A DNA stretch of 13,333 nucleotides, from contig CAJMNU010000034.1 in the NCBI GenBank assembly GCA_905214855.1, positions 1 to 13,333 of the forward strand, in the 5' to 3' direction. How positions within the stretch are numbered: position 1 is the stretch's first letter; each line of letters starts with the position of its first letter. This stretch comes from an uncultured bacterium. Its GTDB lineage: Bacteria > Bacillota > Clostridia > Lachnospirales > Lachnospiraceae. Shown here piece by piece: positions 1-7,757 of this stretch. The position numbers and the translations under genes were made by a program. The notes below the pieces were generated by a model. That model was not told where the DNA came from, ran no database searches, and saw only the letters and a list, made by a program, of their open reading frames with translations.

Positions 1-2
1 TT

Positions 3-1994
3 ATGCAAAATGAACAAAAAATCTTCGAATTACATTCCGAATACGCCCCCACTGGAGAGCAGCCCCAGGCCATTGAGGCGCTGGTCAAAGGCTTTCAGGA
101 AGGCAATCAATTCCAGACTTTACTAGGGGTTACGGGTTCCGGCAAAACCTTTACTATGGCTAATGTAATCCAGCAGTTAAATAAGCCGACTTTGGTAATA
201 GCGCATAATAAGACCTTAGCAGCACAGCTCTATGGTGAGTTCAAAGAGTTTTTTCCCAACAACGCAGTGGAATACTTTGTATCCTATTATGATTATTATC
301 AACCAGAGGCATATGTGCCATCAACGGATACATATATAGAAAAAGATTCTTCCATCAATGATGAGATTGATAAACTGCGCCATTCTGCAACTGCGGCTCT
401 TTCTGAGAGACAGGATGTGATCATTGTGGCATCTGTTTCTTGTATTTACGGTTTAGGAAGTCCGATCGATTATAAAAATATGGTGATCTCCCTGCGTCCT
501 GGCATGATCAAGGATAGGGATGAAGTTATCCATAAGCTGATTGAAATCCAGTATAATAGGAATGAGATGGATTTCAAAAGAGGAAGTTTTAGAGTTCATG
601 GGGATATATTGGAAATTTATCCGGCATATTCAGGAGGAGAGGCTTTTCGCATAGAGTTTTTTGGAGATGAGGTGGATCGTATCTCTGAGATTGATGCACT
701 GACAGGCAATGTGCGTGCCCAGTTAAGCCATGTAGCGATTTTTCCTGCATCCCACTATGTTGTGCCAAAGGAAAAGATGATGGAAGCAACAGAAAATATC
801 CTGAGTGAAATGGAAGAACAGGTGACATATTTTAAAAGTGAAGATAAGCTGTTGGAAGCTCAGAGGATCGCAGAGCGAACCCGTTTTGATGTGGAGATGA
901 TGAGAGAGACTGGATTTTGTTCTGGAATTGAGAATTATTCCAGACATTTGGTTGGTTCAAAGGCGGGAGATCCGCCATGTACCTTGATGGATTATTTTCC
1001 AGATGATTTTTTGATCATTGTGGATGAGTCTCATATTACGATTCCCCAGATCAGAGGAATGTATGCTGGGGATCGTTCCAGAAAAACGACTTTGGTAGAA
1101 TATGGTTTTCGGCTTCCGTCTGCTTTGGATAACCGTCCATTGAATTTTACAGAATTTGAAAGTAAGATTGATCAGATTCTGTTTGTATCAGCTACACCTA
1201 ATGTATATGAAAAAGAACATGAAATGCTGCGGGCAGAGCAGATCATCCGTCCAACAGGACTTTTAGATCCTGAAATTTCAGTGAGACCAGTGAAAGGTCA
1301 GATTGATGATCTGATCGGAGAGGTTAATAAGGAAGTGAAACATCATCATAAAGTGCTGATCACTACCTTAACTAAGCGTATGGCAGAAGATTTGACCGAT
1401 TATATGAAGGAAGTGGGAATACGGGTACGTTATTTACATTCCGATATTGATACACTGGAACGTGCGGAGATTATTCGGGATATGAGAATGGATGTATTTG
1501 ATGTATTAGTGGGGATCAATCTTTTGCGTGAGGGGCTGGATATCCCAGAAATTACTTTGGTAGCGATTCTGGATGCAGACAAGGAAGGCTTTTTACGTTC
1601 GGAGACTTCTTTGATCCAGACGATCGGGCGAGCGGCAAGAAACAGCGAGGGTCATGTTATTATGTATGCGGATAGGATGACCGATTCTATGAAAAATGCG
1701 ATAGAAGAGACAAATCGAAGACGCAGCATTCAGCAGGAGTATAATAAACAACATGGTATCACACCAACTACAATAAAAAAGGCAGTAAGGGATTTGATCG
1801 CAATTTCCAAAGCAGCAGATAAAAAGAGTGAGATGTTTGAGAAAGATCCAGAGTCTATGGATGAGAAAGAATTGCAAAAACTGGCAGCAGAATTGAAGAA
1901 AAAAATGCATCAGGCAGCAGCAGAATTGAATTTTGAGGAGGCAGCTATGTTGAGGGATCGTATGATAGAAATTAATACACTGTTACAAAAATAG
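3..1994 (+). CDS. uvrB: Excinuclease ABC subunit B (UvrB)
   Basis: UvrB is the damage-verifying subunit of bacterial nucleotide excision repair. UvrA loads it onto DNA, it checks the lesion with its beta-hairpin, and it recruits UvrC for incision. The 663 residues match the usual length of about 660. Visible motifs, in order: Walker A GVTGSGKT (42-49), the tyrosine-rich beta-hairpin around [10 protein letters not shown] (95-104), the Walker B-like DESH (341-344), helicase motif [11 protein letters not shown] (539-547), and a C-terminal UVR coiled-coil segment (about 627-660) that would contact UvrC. The ATG lies only two bases into the window, so its ribosome binding site cannot be seen, but the N-terminus aligns with Bacillus UvrB as I remember it. 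No uvrA follows; it may lie upstream or elsewhere. No terminator is evident before the next gene. The identification is near certain. Confidence 0.97.
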   Translation: MQNEQKIFELHSEYAPTGEQPQAIEALVKGFQEGNQFQTLLGVTGSGKTFTMANVIQQLNKPTLVIAHNKTLAAQLYGEFKEFFPNNAVEYFVSYYDYYQPEAYVPSTDTYIEKDSSINDEIDKLRHSATAALSERQDVIIVASVSCIYGLGSPIDYKNMVISLRPGMIKDRDEVIHKLIEIQYNRNEMDFKRGSFRVHGDILEIYPAYSGGEAFRIEFFGDEVDRISEIDALTGNVRAQLSHVAIFPASHYVVPKEKMMEATENILSEMEEQVTYFKSEDKLLEAQRIAERTRFDVEMMRETGFCSGIENYSRHLVGSKAGDPPCTLMDYFPDDFLIIVDESHITIPQIRGMYAGDRSRKTTLVEYGFRLPSALDNRPLNFTEFESKIDQILFVSATPNVYEKEHEMLRAEQIIRPTGLLDPEISVRPVKGQIDDLIGEVNKEVKHHHKVLITTLTKRMAEDLTDYMKEVGIRVRYLHSDIDTLERAEIIRDMRMDVFDVLVGINLLREGLDIPEITLVAILDADKEGFLRSETSLIQTIGRAARNSEGHVIMYADRMTDSMKNAIEETNRRRSIQQEYNKQHGITPTTIKKAVRDLIAISKAADKKSEMFEKDPESMDEKELQKLAAELKKKMHQAAAELNFEEAAMLRDRMIEINTLLQK

Positions 1995-2074
1995 GAAAGA
2001 TAACATGATATAAAACGAATACCGCAATATAAAAATAGCTGAAAACAGGGAATGAAAGATAGAGAGGGAGCGTC

Positions 2075-4240
2075 ATGAGGGAGAATCTGGAAAAAACAGA
2101 ACTTTGGAGCAATCTGATGAAACCGGCAGATGAATTTACACCAATTCCATTTTGGTTTTGGAATGATATGCCGGATAAGGAAAAAATTGAGGAACAGCTG
2201 AAAGATTATAGAGAAAAAGGTGTAAATGGGATTGTACTCCATCCAAGGATTGGGATTCCAAAGGAAATAGAATATCTATCTGAGAGTTTTTTTGAGGTTG
2301 TTGGTTGGGTGATCCATGCAGCAAAAAAGCTGGATATGAAGATTGTTTTATATGATGAAGGAATGTATCCGTCTGGTTCTGCACATGGTATGGTAGTTCG
2401 GGAAAATCCTTCTTTTGCGGCAAGAGGAATTACGATAACAACAAAGCCCGGATCAGATCCGATTTTGACAGAGCTTTCTGAAAATCGTTTTATGGTTGTG
2501 AGGGCAACAGGTGGAACGATTCGAGGAATCCATTTTGGTGAAGATGACAATGAGGCAGGAGCGCCACTGGCTGCTGATATTTTGAACTCAGAAGCGGTAG
2601 ATACCTTTATTCGTTTGACACATGAGCAATATTACAAGAGATTTGGGGCATACTTTGGAACTACAATTATTGGGTTTTTTACAGATGAGCCCTGTCCTAT
2701 GGGAAGAAATGTCAGGGGCTTTTTCCCATGGTCAGATGGAATGAAAGAAGATATTATAGCTCTGGGAGGAAAGTTAGAGGAACTGGAGGGGCTTTTTACA
2801 GGAACAGAGAATAGGACAACCATATGTTATAAAAAATTATTGAAGAGATATTTGAGGGAAGTTTTTTATGCAAGATTGTCAAAATGGTGTGAAAAACATC
2901 ATATTGCATTGATGGGGCATCCAGCAGAGAGTGATGATATTGAAGAAGAACTGTATTTTCATGTTCCAGGACAAGATCTGATCATGCGCCGTGTATCACC
3001 AGAGACCGGAGGGCTTTTGGAAGCAGATTCTGTGCAGGCAAAGGTATCAGCAGATATTGCAAGACATCTTGGAAGAAGGAGAAACTCCAATGAATGTTTT
3101 GGGGTATGTTGCAGAGAAAGAATACCATGGTATTTTACAGGACGTGATATGAAATGGTATATAGACTGGCTGGCATTTCGTGGGGTCAATCTTTTTATTC
3201 CTCATGCGTTTTATTATAGTGTAGAGGGGGAGAGAAGTGGGGAAAGACCACCAGATGTAGGACCTAATAATATCTGGTGGAAATATTATAGACAATATAG
3301 TGATTATATGAAACGCTTATCATTTTTAATGACAGATTCCAAGAGTTCTGCAAGAATTGCCATATTGTGTGATAATAACAGAGTTCCAGTGAAGGAAGCT
3401 GCATATTTATATGAAAATCAGATAGAATTTCACTATCTTCCAGTCATGTTTTTGAAAAACAGCCATGTGGAGGAGAATATTCTCTGTGTTGGAGAACAGC
3501 GATATGATATGGTATGGAATATATTAGGAGAAGAGGAATGGGCTTCCTATTTAAAAGGAGTTCATCAGATTTATGCTATTCCAGAGCAAAAGGATCTGGC
3601 TGAATACAGAACCGTGGATCTTTCTCATCCTGTTCCAACACTGCGTGCTGTTAGATTGGAAAAAGAGAAGATTCCTATGTATCTGTTCTCTAACGAAGGT
3701 ATGGAAGAGATACAGGTGAGAGTGAGTTTGCCAGAAAGTGGACATAAAGTTTGTGTAGATTTATGGAAAGGTACATGGGAAGAAAAGAAAGAGTCAGAAG
3801 AATCTGAGAACATCATTCCACTTTCTTTAAGACCATGTGAAACAAAGCTGGTTATTGTGGCAGATTTCCAGAAAAAGCCACATGAACACAGACAAAAAGA
3901 GGAGAGGTTCTTGGGGGATCTTACAGAAATGTTCGAAAAAATCCGACAGGATCAGAATCAGATTGTTTATCGAATAACAGTGAAGTTGGAAAAGGAAGAA
4001 AAAACAGAAACAGAAACCTTTGAGGTTTGTGGGGAGGAAATGGCAGAGTGTTTTTGTAATGGAGAATTTGTTGGGACAAGCTTTTGGAGTCCACATCGTT
4101 TTGATATAGGAGCGTATTTGAGAGAGGGAGAGAATCAGATCGAGATACGAATAACAGGAAATGCTGCGAATTTATATCAGAATATCAAGATACCATTTGG
4201 GATGGATGCTCATATAAAAAATAGAAGTCTCCAATCATAG
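2075..4240 (+). CDS. GH106-like glycoside hydrolase (alpha-L-rhamnosidase-type), intracellular
   Basis: This is a 721-residue protein of the large family of putative glycosyl hydrolases related to GH106 alpha-L-rhamnosidases. The N-terminal half looks like a TIM barrel: PFWFWN (25-30), GIVLHPRIG (52-60), LYDEGMYPSGSA (92-103), GFFTDEP (200-206), NECFG (349-353) and NLFIPHAFYYS (382-392). Acidic residues E95, E205 and E350 sit in the conserved motifs and are candidates for catalysis or substrate binding. The last 100 or so residues look like a beta-sandwich or galactose-binding-like domain. There is no signal peptide, so it probably acts on imported oligosaccharides in the cytoplasm. The start has a good ribosome binding site (AGAGGGAG, about 6 bases before the ATG). 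It follows uvrB by 80 bases, and no transporter or sugar regulator is adjacent, so the substrate cannot be inferred. Family membership is fairly sure; rhamnosidase activity is not established. Confidence 0.75.
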   Translation: MRENLEKTELWSNLMKPADEFTPIPFWFWNDMPDKEKIEEQLKDYREKGVNGIVLHPRIGIPKEIEYLSESFFEVVGWVIHAAKKLDMKIVLYDEGMYPSGSAHGMVVRENPSFAARGITITTKPGSDPILTELSENRFMVVRATGGTIRGIHFGEDDNEAGAPLAADILNSEAVDTFIRLTHEQYYKRFGAYFGTTIIGFFTDEPCPMGRNVRGFFPWSDGMKEDIIALGGKLEELEGLFTGTENRTTICYKKLLKRYLREVFYARLSKWCEKHHIALMGHPAESDDIEEELYFHVPGQDLIMRRVSPETGGLLEADSVQAKVSADIARHLGRRRNSNECFGVCCRERIPWYFTGRDMKWYIDWLAFRGVNLFIPHAFYYSVEGERSGERPPDVGPNNIWWKYYRQYSDYMKRLSFLMTDSKSSARIAILCDNNRVPVKEAAYLYENQIEFHYLPVMFLKNSHVEENILCVGEQRYDMVWNILGEEEWASYLKGVHQIYAIPEQKDLAEYRTVDLSHPVPTLRAVRLEKEKIPMYLFSNEGMEEIQVRVSLPESGHKVCVDLWKGTWEEKKESEESENIIPLSLRPCETKLVIVADFQKKPHEHRQKEERFLGDLTEMFEKIRQDQNQIVYRITVKLEKEEKTETETFEVCGEEMAECFCNGEFVGTSFWSPHRFDIGAYLREGENQIEIRITGNAANLYQNIKIPFGMDAHIKNRSLQS

Positions 4241-4247
4241 GATTTCA

Positions 4248-4276
4248 TTGACAATTTAAAGTTTGGATACTACAAT
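4248..4276 (+). promoter_or_regulatory. Sigma-A-type promoter of the ThrE operon
   Basis: A perfect -35 box TTGACA (4248-4253) is followed by a 17-base spacer and the -10 box TACAAT (4271-4276). It starts only 8 bases after the hydrolase stop codon. Transcription should begin near 4283, giving a leader of about 78 bases before the transporter ATG. This makes the ThrE pair an independent unit from the gene upstream. Confidence 0.8.
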
Positions 4277-4360
4277 AAGGACGCATGAAAAAGGTATATT
4301 GTGTTTAAGATGGCAGGGGTATATTTTAGCAATATATCGTGAAGACAGGAGACGGAAAAC

Positions 4361-5116
4361 ATGAATTATAAAATGCTGATGGAAACTGCTGTAACAGCGG
4401 GGGAAATCATGTTGAGCAGTGGTGCGGAAATTTACCGTGTGGAAGATACAATGAATCATATCTTGCGAAAAGCAGAAGTAAAAACAGCAGATGCTTATGT
4501 ACTTTCTACAGGGATTATCGCAACATTGGAAGACCCCAGCATTGATACGATTACTGTGGTCAGACGTGTGCTAAAGCGTTCTACAAATTTAAATCGCATT
4601 TGTGTAGTCAATGATATCTCCAGAAAGTTCTGTTCTGGAAATTTGAGTTTGGAAGAGGCAAACAGGCAGATCAAAGAAGCAGAGAAGACTCAGATTTACA
4701 GAAATATGACAAAAAAATTGTCTATTGTGGGAGTTACAGGATTTTTTGCATTGTTATTGGGCGGAAGTGTACTGGATGGGATTGCAGCAGGAGTGGTAGG
4801 ACTTTTGCTTGCTTTTGTCATGTATATGAATGAAAAAATCTTCTTGAATGACTTTTGCAATAATGCAATTGGAGGATTTGTGATCGCATATAGCGCTTTT
4901 ATCTTAAAAGAATGGTTGTTCAGGGGATGTGATGTAAACCTTGTGATCATTGGATCTATTATGCCATTAGTGCCAGGAGTGACATTTACCACAGCAATCC
5001 GTGATACTCTAAATGGTGATTATTCATCTGGAGTGGCCCGTATGGTAGAGGCTGTTGTGGTTGCTCTGGCAGTAGCTGCTGGTGTTGGTCTTGCTATGGT
5101 ATTATGGAACTTATAG
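4361..5116 (+). CDS. ThrE-family exporter, large half (YjjP-like)
   Basis: This 251-residue protein belongs to the ThrE/YjjP family (older name DUF1212), half of a two-component inner-membrane exporter. Characterised relatives export threonine and serine (Corynebacterium ThrE, a single fused protein) or succinate (E. coli YjjPB). A soluble N-terminal domain (about 1-115) carries the family motif GAEIYRVEDTM (21-31). About five hydrophobic segments follow from residue 119, with the signature GSIMPLVPG (198-206) and the run TTAIRDTLNGDYSSG (210-224). The ribosome binding site AGGAG (4347-4351) is 9 bases from the ATG, which fixes the start. A clear promoter lies upstream, and the partner half starts 16 bases after this stop codon. 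The substrate cannot be told from sequence alone. Confidence 0.9.
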   Translation: MNYKMLMETAVTAGEIMLSSGAEIYRVEDTMNHILRKAEVKTADAYVLSTGIIATLEDPSIDTITVVRRVLKRSTNLNRICVVNDISRKFCSGNLSLEEANRQIKEAEKTQIYRNMTKKLSIVGVTGFFALLLGGSVLDGIAAGVVGLLLAFVMYMNEKIFLNDFCNNAIGGFVIAYSAFILKEWLFRGCDVNLVIIGSIMPLVPGVTFTTAIRDTLNGDYSSGVARMVEAVVVALAVAAGVGLAMVLWNL

Positions 5117-5132
5117 TGTGAGGTGGAGCGAT

Positions 5133-5564
5133 ATGATTATAAGAGTAATAGGAGCATTGTTTGCAGTAATATGTTTTTCTGTTCTTTTGGAGATGCCAAT
5201 ACGACAGTTGATATATGCTGGTATGACAGGGGCAGTCGGCTGGCTGGTGTATCTGTTAGTACAAAAAGGGGGATCTGTGGTGGCGGCAGCATTTGTATCC
5301 AGCCTTGTGATCGCTTTGATGTGCCACATACTTGCCCGTGTATTTAAGATGCCAGTGACAGTCTACTTTGTAGCAGGTATTCTTCCTTCTGTTCCAGGTG
5401 CTTCTATCTATCGGACAGTTTTGTATTTGATCCAAGGGAAAATGCAATTAAGTACCTTTTATCTGGTTGAGACATTGCAGGTGTCAGGGGCAATTGCAGT
5501 AGCTATTTTTATTATGGATTCCTTGTTTAAGATCACACAAAAAACAGTTCAGCCTAAAGGATGA
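5133..5564 (+). CDS. ThrE-family exporter, small half (YjjB-like, DUF3815)
   Basis: This is a 143-residue integral membrane protein, the second half of the split ThrE exporter. It has four or more hydrophobic segments and the signature ILPSVPG (83-89), which mirrors IMPLVPG in the upstream partner. In Corynebacterium the two parts are fused in one ThrE polypeptide; here, as in YjjP/YjjB, they are separate genes and presumably form a complex. I chose the ATG at 5133 because GGTGGAG (5122-5128) sits just ahead of it and because it avoids overlap with the upstream gene. An in-frame start at 5082 would add 17 residues encoded inside the partner gene. No typical intrinsic terminator is visible before the convergent DUF5688 gene. 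Confidence 0.88.
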   Translation: MIIRVIGALFAVICFSVLLEMPIRQLIYAGMTGAVGWLVYLLVQKGGSVVAAAFVSSLVIALMCHILARVFKMPVTVYFVAGILPSVPGASIYRTVLYLIQGKMQLSTFYLVETLQVSGAIAVAIFIMDSLFKITQKTVQPKG

Positions 5565-5616
5565 ATGAAAAGAGGGCAGATATAAAAATATTTTTGGAAA
5601 TTGTCATTTAATTGGC

Positions 5617-6564
5617 TTAACTGGGAAAAGGATCAGAAGGAGGAAGAATGATCTGATCTTCCTGCCTTAAATACAGATAAGCATGGTCAGAGAGTTGTTC
5701 TTCCAGTGAGACAGAACTTTGATTAACAGATACGATCATCTCATGCAGAGAAGAATAAGAAAAAGAAGTTTCATAGGGAAGCAGAAGAAATTCGTGGATG
5801 CTGGAAGGGATAAGGAGAATATCCTTTTGCAGTGTATCTGCGAATTTTTTTAATATATTGGGGTATAAAATACAGCTTGCACCATAATAGCTTAGGGGGT
5901 TGCTTAAAACATATAAAGAAGGGGGAATATGGTCAGAACTGGAAGAAAGATGCATAGTATCTGGAAAAGGAGATCCTGCATGAGGGATAGTGTGTATAAT
6001 ACGGCTGAGGACAGATTCCAGAGTGGAAAGGACTGGAGGAAGAAGACGGGGAGTATTTTCCATAGCGAGATGAAACAGTTCCTGTGTGGTGCAGCCCCAA
6101 GTTTCCTGATGAGAGGTATAGATCAATGCAGACATGGGGGCATGATCGGGAGAATTTAGATATAGATAAAAAACGATAGAAAGATCAAGAAAGGGAACAT
6201 TAGGAATCTTTTCTAAAAGTTCCGTATTCATTTGTGTATGGATCAGGCGGTAAGCAACGTGTGAACGTAGCTGTTCAAAAGAAAATGAAGAATGAAGAGA
6301 GGGAAGAGAAATTTCCTGAAATTCTCCAAAGAGATGGAGGATTTCATCAACAATCTCAGAAAGTGGTTTTCCAGAAGAAAACATGTCATAATATTCATTG
6401 GCATAGATCGTAGGAGAGACAGAATCATTAGGGTAGGTCAGACATAAAGCATCCAGATGAAGTCCATTGTTTTTTAAAATAGGCTGTATGGACAGTTTAC
6501 TAAGGGGGTGAAGACGCTGGGAGAGCAGCTCCTGAAGCAGTGTAAGAAATGTTTGATATTGCAT
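5617..6564 (-). CDS. DUF5688 family protein, function unknown
   Basis: This 315-residue protein matches what I know of the DUF5688 family, which is common and often multicopy in Lachnospiraceae and has no known function. Recognisable family segments are SPTIYANEYYDMF (51-63), a stretch around FLDLSIVFYLYLN (about 125-137), ELFHLAMENTPRLLP (161-175), YVLSNPLSYYGASCILYP (218-235) and LSDHAYLYLRQ (about 290-300). There is no signal peptide or membrane segment, so it is probably cytoplasmic. The start is supported by GGAGG six bases before the ATG on the minus strand. It has its own strong promoter (6814-6842), a leader of about 240 bases, and palindromes on the promoter, so its expression is probably regulated. 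It converges with the ThrE pair, leaving a 52-base gap. Confidence 0.8.
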   Translation of the reverse strand: MQYQTFLTLLQELLSQRLHPLSKLSIQPILKNNGLHLDALCLTYPNDSVSPTIYANEYYDMFSSGKPLSEIVDEILHLFGEFQEISLPSLHSSFSFEQLRSHVAYRLIHTQMNTELLEKIPNVPFLDLSIVFYLYLNSPDHAPMSALIYTSHQETWGCTTQELFHLAMENTPRLLPPVLSTLESVLSRIIHTIPHAGSPFPDTMHLSSSSDHIPPSLYVLSNPLSYYGASCILYPNILKKFADTLQKDILLIPSSIHEFLLLPYETSFSYSSLHEMIVSVNQSSVSLEEQLSDHAYLYLRQEDQIILPPSDPFPS

Positions 6565-6807
6565 AGAAACCTCCGAAATACATAGTGTAAATAGATTGAT
6601 AAATGAAAAATATAAATAAGGAATATAAATTAAGAAATATAAATAGGGTCATAAAATATAATATTTTATGGATAAGAAGAATGAATAAAAAGAAGAATGG
6701 ATATTATGGGAGAAAAATAGAGTTGTAAAAGAAGTATAGATAAAAGAAGAGGATAAAGATAGATAAAAAATAAAAGAAAGAAAAAGAAGAACGAAAGATC
6801 TTTCTTT
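6565..6807 (-). other. Long leader of the DUF5688 gene with repeats and a palindrome
   Basis: About 243 bases separate the predicted transcription start from the DUF5688 ATG, and they hold no credible gene. The transcribed (minus) strand is extremely pyrimidine-rich. The stretch contains AATATAAAT three times at 13-14 base steps (6609-6617, 6622-6630, 6636-6644). It also contains a perfect 10-1-10 inverted repeat, CATAAAATAT / ATATTTTATG, at 6650-6670. I recognise no known riboswitch or T-box. Confidence 0.5.
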
Positions 6808-6829
6808 GAAAGGATAATAACATCCTTTC
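6793..6829. promoter_or_regulatory. Candidate operator dyads over the DUF5688 promoter
   Basis: A perfect 8-bp inverted repeat, GAAAGGAT (6808-6815) and ATCCTTTC (6822-6829) with a 6-base spacer, covers the -10 box and the predicted start point. Directly next to it is the perfect 12-bp palindrome GAAAGATCTTTC (6793-6804). Both share GAAAG...CTTTC ends. The position suggests a repressor site. The identity of the regulator is unknown. Confidence 0.5.
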
Positions 6830-6842
6830 TTATCCTTGTCAA
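6814..6842 (-). promoter_or_regulatory. Sigma-A-type promoter of the DUF5688 gene
   Basis: Read on the minus strand: -35 TTGACA (6842-6837), a 17-base spacer, and -10 TATTAT (6819-6814). Both boxes and the spacing are near consensus. Transcription should start near 6807. Confidence 0.8.
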
Positions 6843-6916
6843 TCGAAAAAAATGGATAGCTCAAGTAATGTGTGTAATCTGTTTTTGAGTAGAAATGGAG
6901 CAATATAAAGGTATAA

Positions 6917-6940
6917 AAAAAGCTGGATATCCAGCTTTTT
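6917..6940. terminator. Bidirectional intrinsic terminator
   Basis: This is a perfect 24-bp palindrome. Its half-site is AAAAAGCTGGAT, with GC-rich arms around GGATATCC. It ends in 5 T on the plus strand and 6 T on the minus strand. It lies 56 bases after the VOC gene stop on the minus strand, so its main job is probably to end that transcript just before the DUF5688 promoter. Confidence 0.8.
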
Positions 6941-6995
6941 GAAATGTAAGTACCAAAAGTAGTATATATGAACTTCATAACAAGAAGTTTTGTGA

Positions 6996-7385
6996 CTAGA
7001 GTGTTGTTTTTTGGTATTCCAATGTATATCCATTGGGGTCTGATAAGAAAAAAGAATATACCGGAAATCTAGGATGAAAGGATGGCAGGGCAGAAAGTCC
7101 TATGGCAGATCGTTTTTTTAATATATTATACATATCATCGACATCTTTTATAGAAGGAAGATTGAATGAAATACATTGTCCTGTTGCCATAGGACGTTCC
7201 TCTCCATATTCGCAGAAAGCCAGATATCCATATCCGCAGTCAAACCAGACACAGTCATCTAATTGTTTGTGAATAGGAAGTTCCAGTATAGTTGTATAAT
7301 ATTGTATTGTCTGTTCCAAATTTTTACATGGGAAAAAAATAACACTGGATTATGGTTGTATGACAGAGATATTGTGACTTTCCAT
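6996..7385 (-). pseudogene. VOC (glyoxalase/bleomycin-resistance) family protein, disrupted by an early stop
   Basis: The reading frame from 7319 down to 6996 encodes a small VOC-superfamily protein: NLEQTIQYYTTILEL at the start, VWFDCGYGYLAFCEYGEE in the middle and FFLSDPNGYTLEYQ at the end, where the Glu is the usual metal-ligand position. The natural start appears to be the ATG at 7385-7383, preceded by AAGAAGGA at good spacing, but its twelfth codon is TAA (7352-7350). The frame then continues with SSVIFFPCKN, which looks like the missing first beta-strand of the fold. The only other start inside is a TTG at 7319, which has no ribosome binding site and would lose that strand. I therefore call a recent nonsense pseudogene; a shortened functional protein is less likely. 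VOC proteins of this size have very varied roles, so no substrate is proposed. Confidence 0.65.
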
Positions 7386-7579
7386 TTTTGTTTTCCTTCT
7401 TTCTTTATATGATATATTGTAAGAGACATTCATTTGAATTGCTTTTTTGTGATTTCATCATAGCATAATTCTTTTTGTGTGTCTGTACCTTTTCTTTTTT
7501 TCTTTGAAAATTTCTGTTTGTTTATCGGTATAATATAAATAAAGAATTGTTTGTAAATTATCTTTTATCAGAAAAATAC

Positions 7580-7608
7580 TTGAACTTTTCAGATGAATGG
7601 TGTATGAT
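7580..7608 (+). promoter_or_regulatory. Promoter of tRNA-Arg
   Basis: The -35 box TTGAAC (7580-7585), a 17-base spacer and the -10 box TATGAT (7603-7608) lie 9 bases before the tRNA. Transcription would start at about 7615, almost at the mature 5' end. This is the only good promoter visible ahead of queA. Confidence 0.75.
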
Positions 7609-7617
7609 ACAAACGAT

Positions 7618-7689
7618 GCACCTGTAGCTCAGTGGATAGAGCAGTGGTTTCCGGAGCCATGTGCGGGGGTTCGACTCCCTTCAGGTGCA
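7618..7689 (+). tRNA. tRNA-Arg (anticodon CCG)
   Basis: The sequence folds as a full cloverleaf. The acceptor stem is GCACCTG/CAGGTGC. The D arm is GCTC...GAGC with the GG pair in the loop. The anticodon stem is GTGGT/GCCAT around the loop TTCCGGA, giving anticodon CCG. The T arm has the loop TTCGACT. The discriminator is A at 7689, and the CCA tail is not encoded. The tRNA reads the arginine codon CGG. The T stem has two G-U pairs at its base and the anticodon stem has G-U pairs at both ends, so it is slightly weak but intact. Confidence 0.93.
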
Positions 7690-7695
7690 TGTTTT

Positions 7696-7731
7696 CCCTG
7701 TAAGACCAAGTGTGGTTTTACAGGGATTTTT
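7696..7731 (+). terminator. Terminator-like hairpin between tRNA-Arg and queA
   Basis: A 13-bp stem (CCCTGTAAGACCA with TGGTTTTACAGGG, one G-U pair) with a 4-base loop is followed by ATTTTT. It starts 6 bases after the tRNA and ends 26 bases before queA. It looks like the tRNA terminator. Because no separate queA promoter is visible, read-through or attenuation here may set queA expression. Confidence 0.75.
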
Positions 7732-7757
7732 AGATTATATTTTTATGGAGAAAAAAG

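Noticed and set aside
4285..4308. Seven-codon frame MKKVYCV in the ThrE leader
   Set aside because: It begins almost at the predicted transcription start, leaving no room for a ribosome binding site.
5082..5564. Longer form of the YjjB-like gene starting at 5082
   Set aside because: The extra 17 residues lie inside the upstream partner gene; the ATG at 5133 has the ribosome binding site.
5584..5595. Palindrome AAAAATATTTTT between the convergent ThrE and DUF5688 genes
   Set aside because: No GC pairs in the stem, so it is not a credible intrinsic terminator.
6649..6978. Minus-strand open frame of 109 codons rich in Phe, Ser and Tyr
   Set aside because: It runs through a terminator and the DUF5688 promoter, has low-complexity content explained by the pyrimidine-rich strand, and matches no family I recognise.
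7504..7534. Second promoter-like pair TTGAAA and TATAAT upstream of tRNA-Arg
   Set aside because: The spacer is 19 bases and the better-spaced promoter at 7580-7608 explains the tRNA start.
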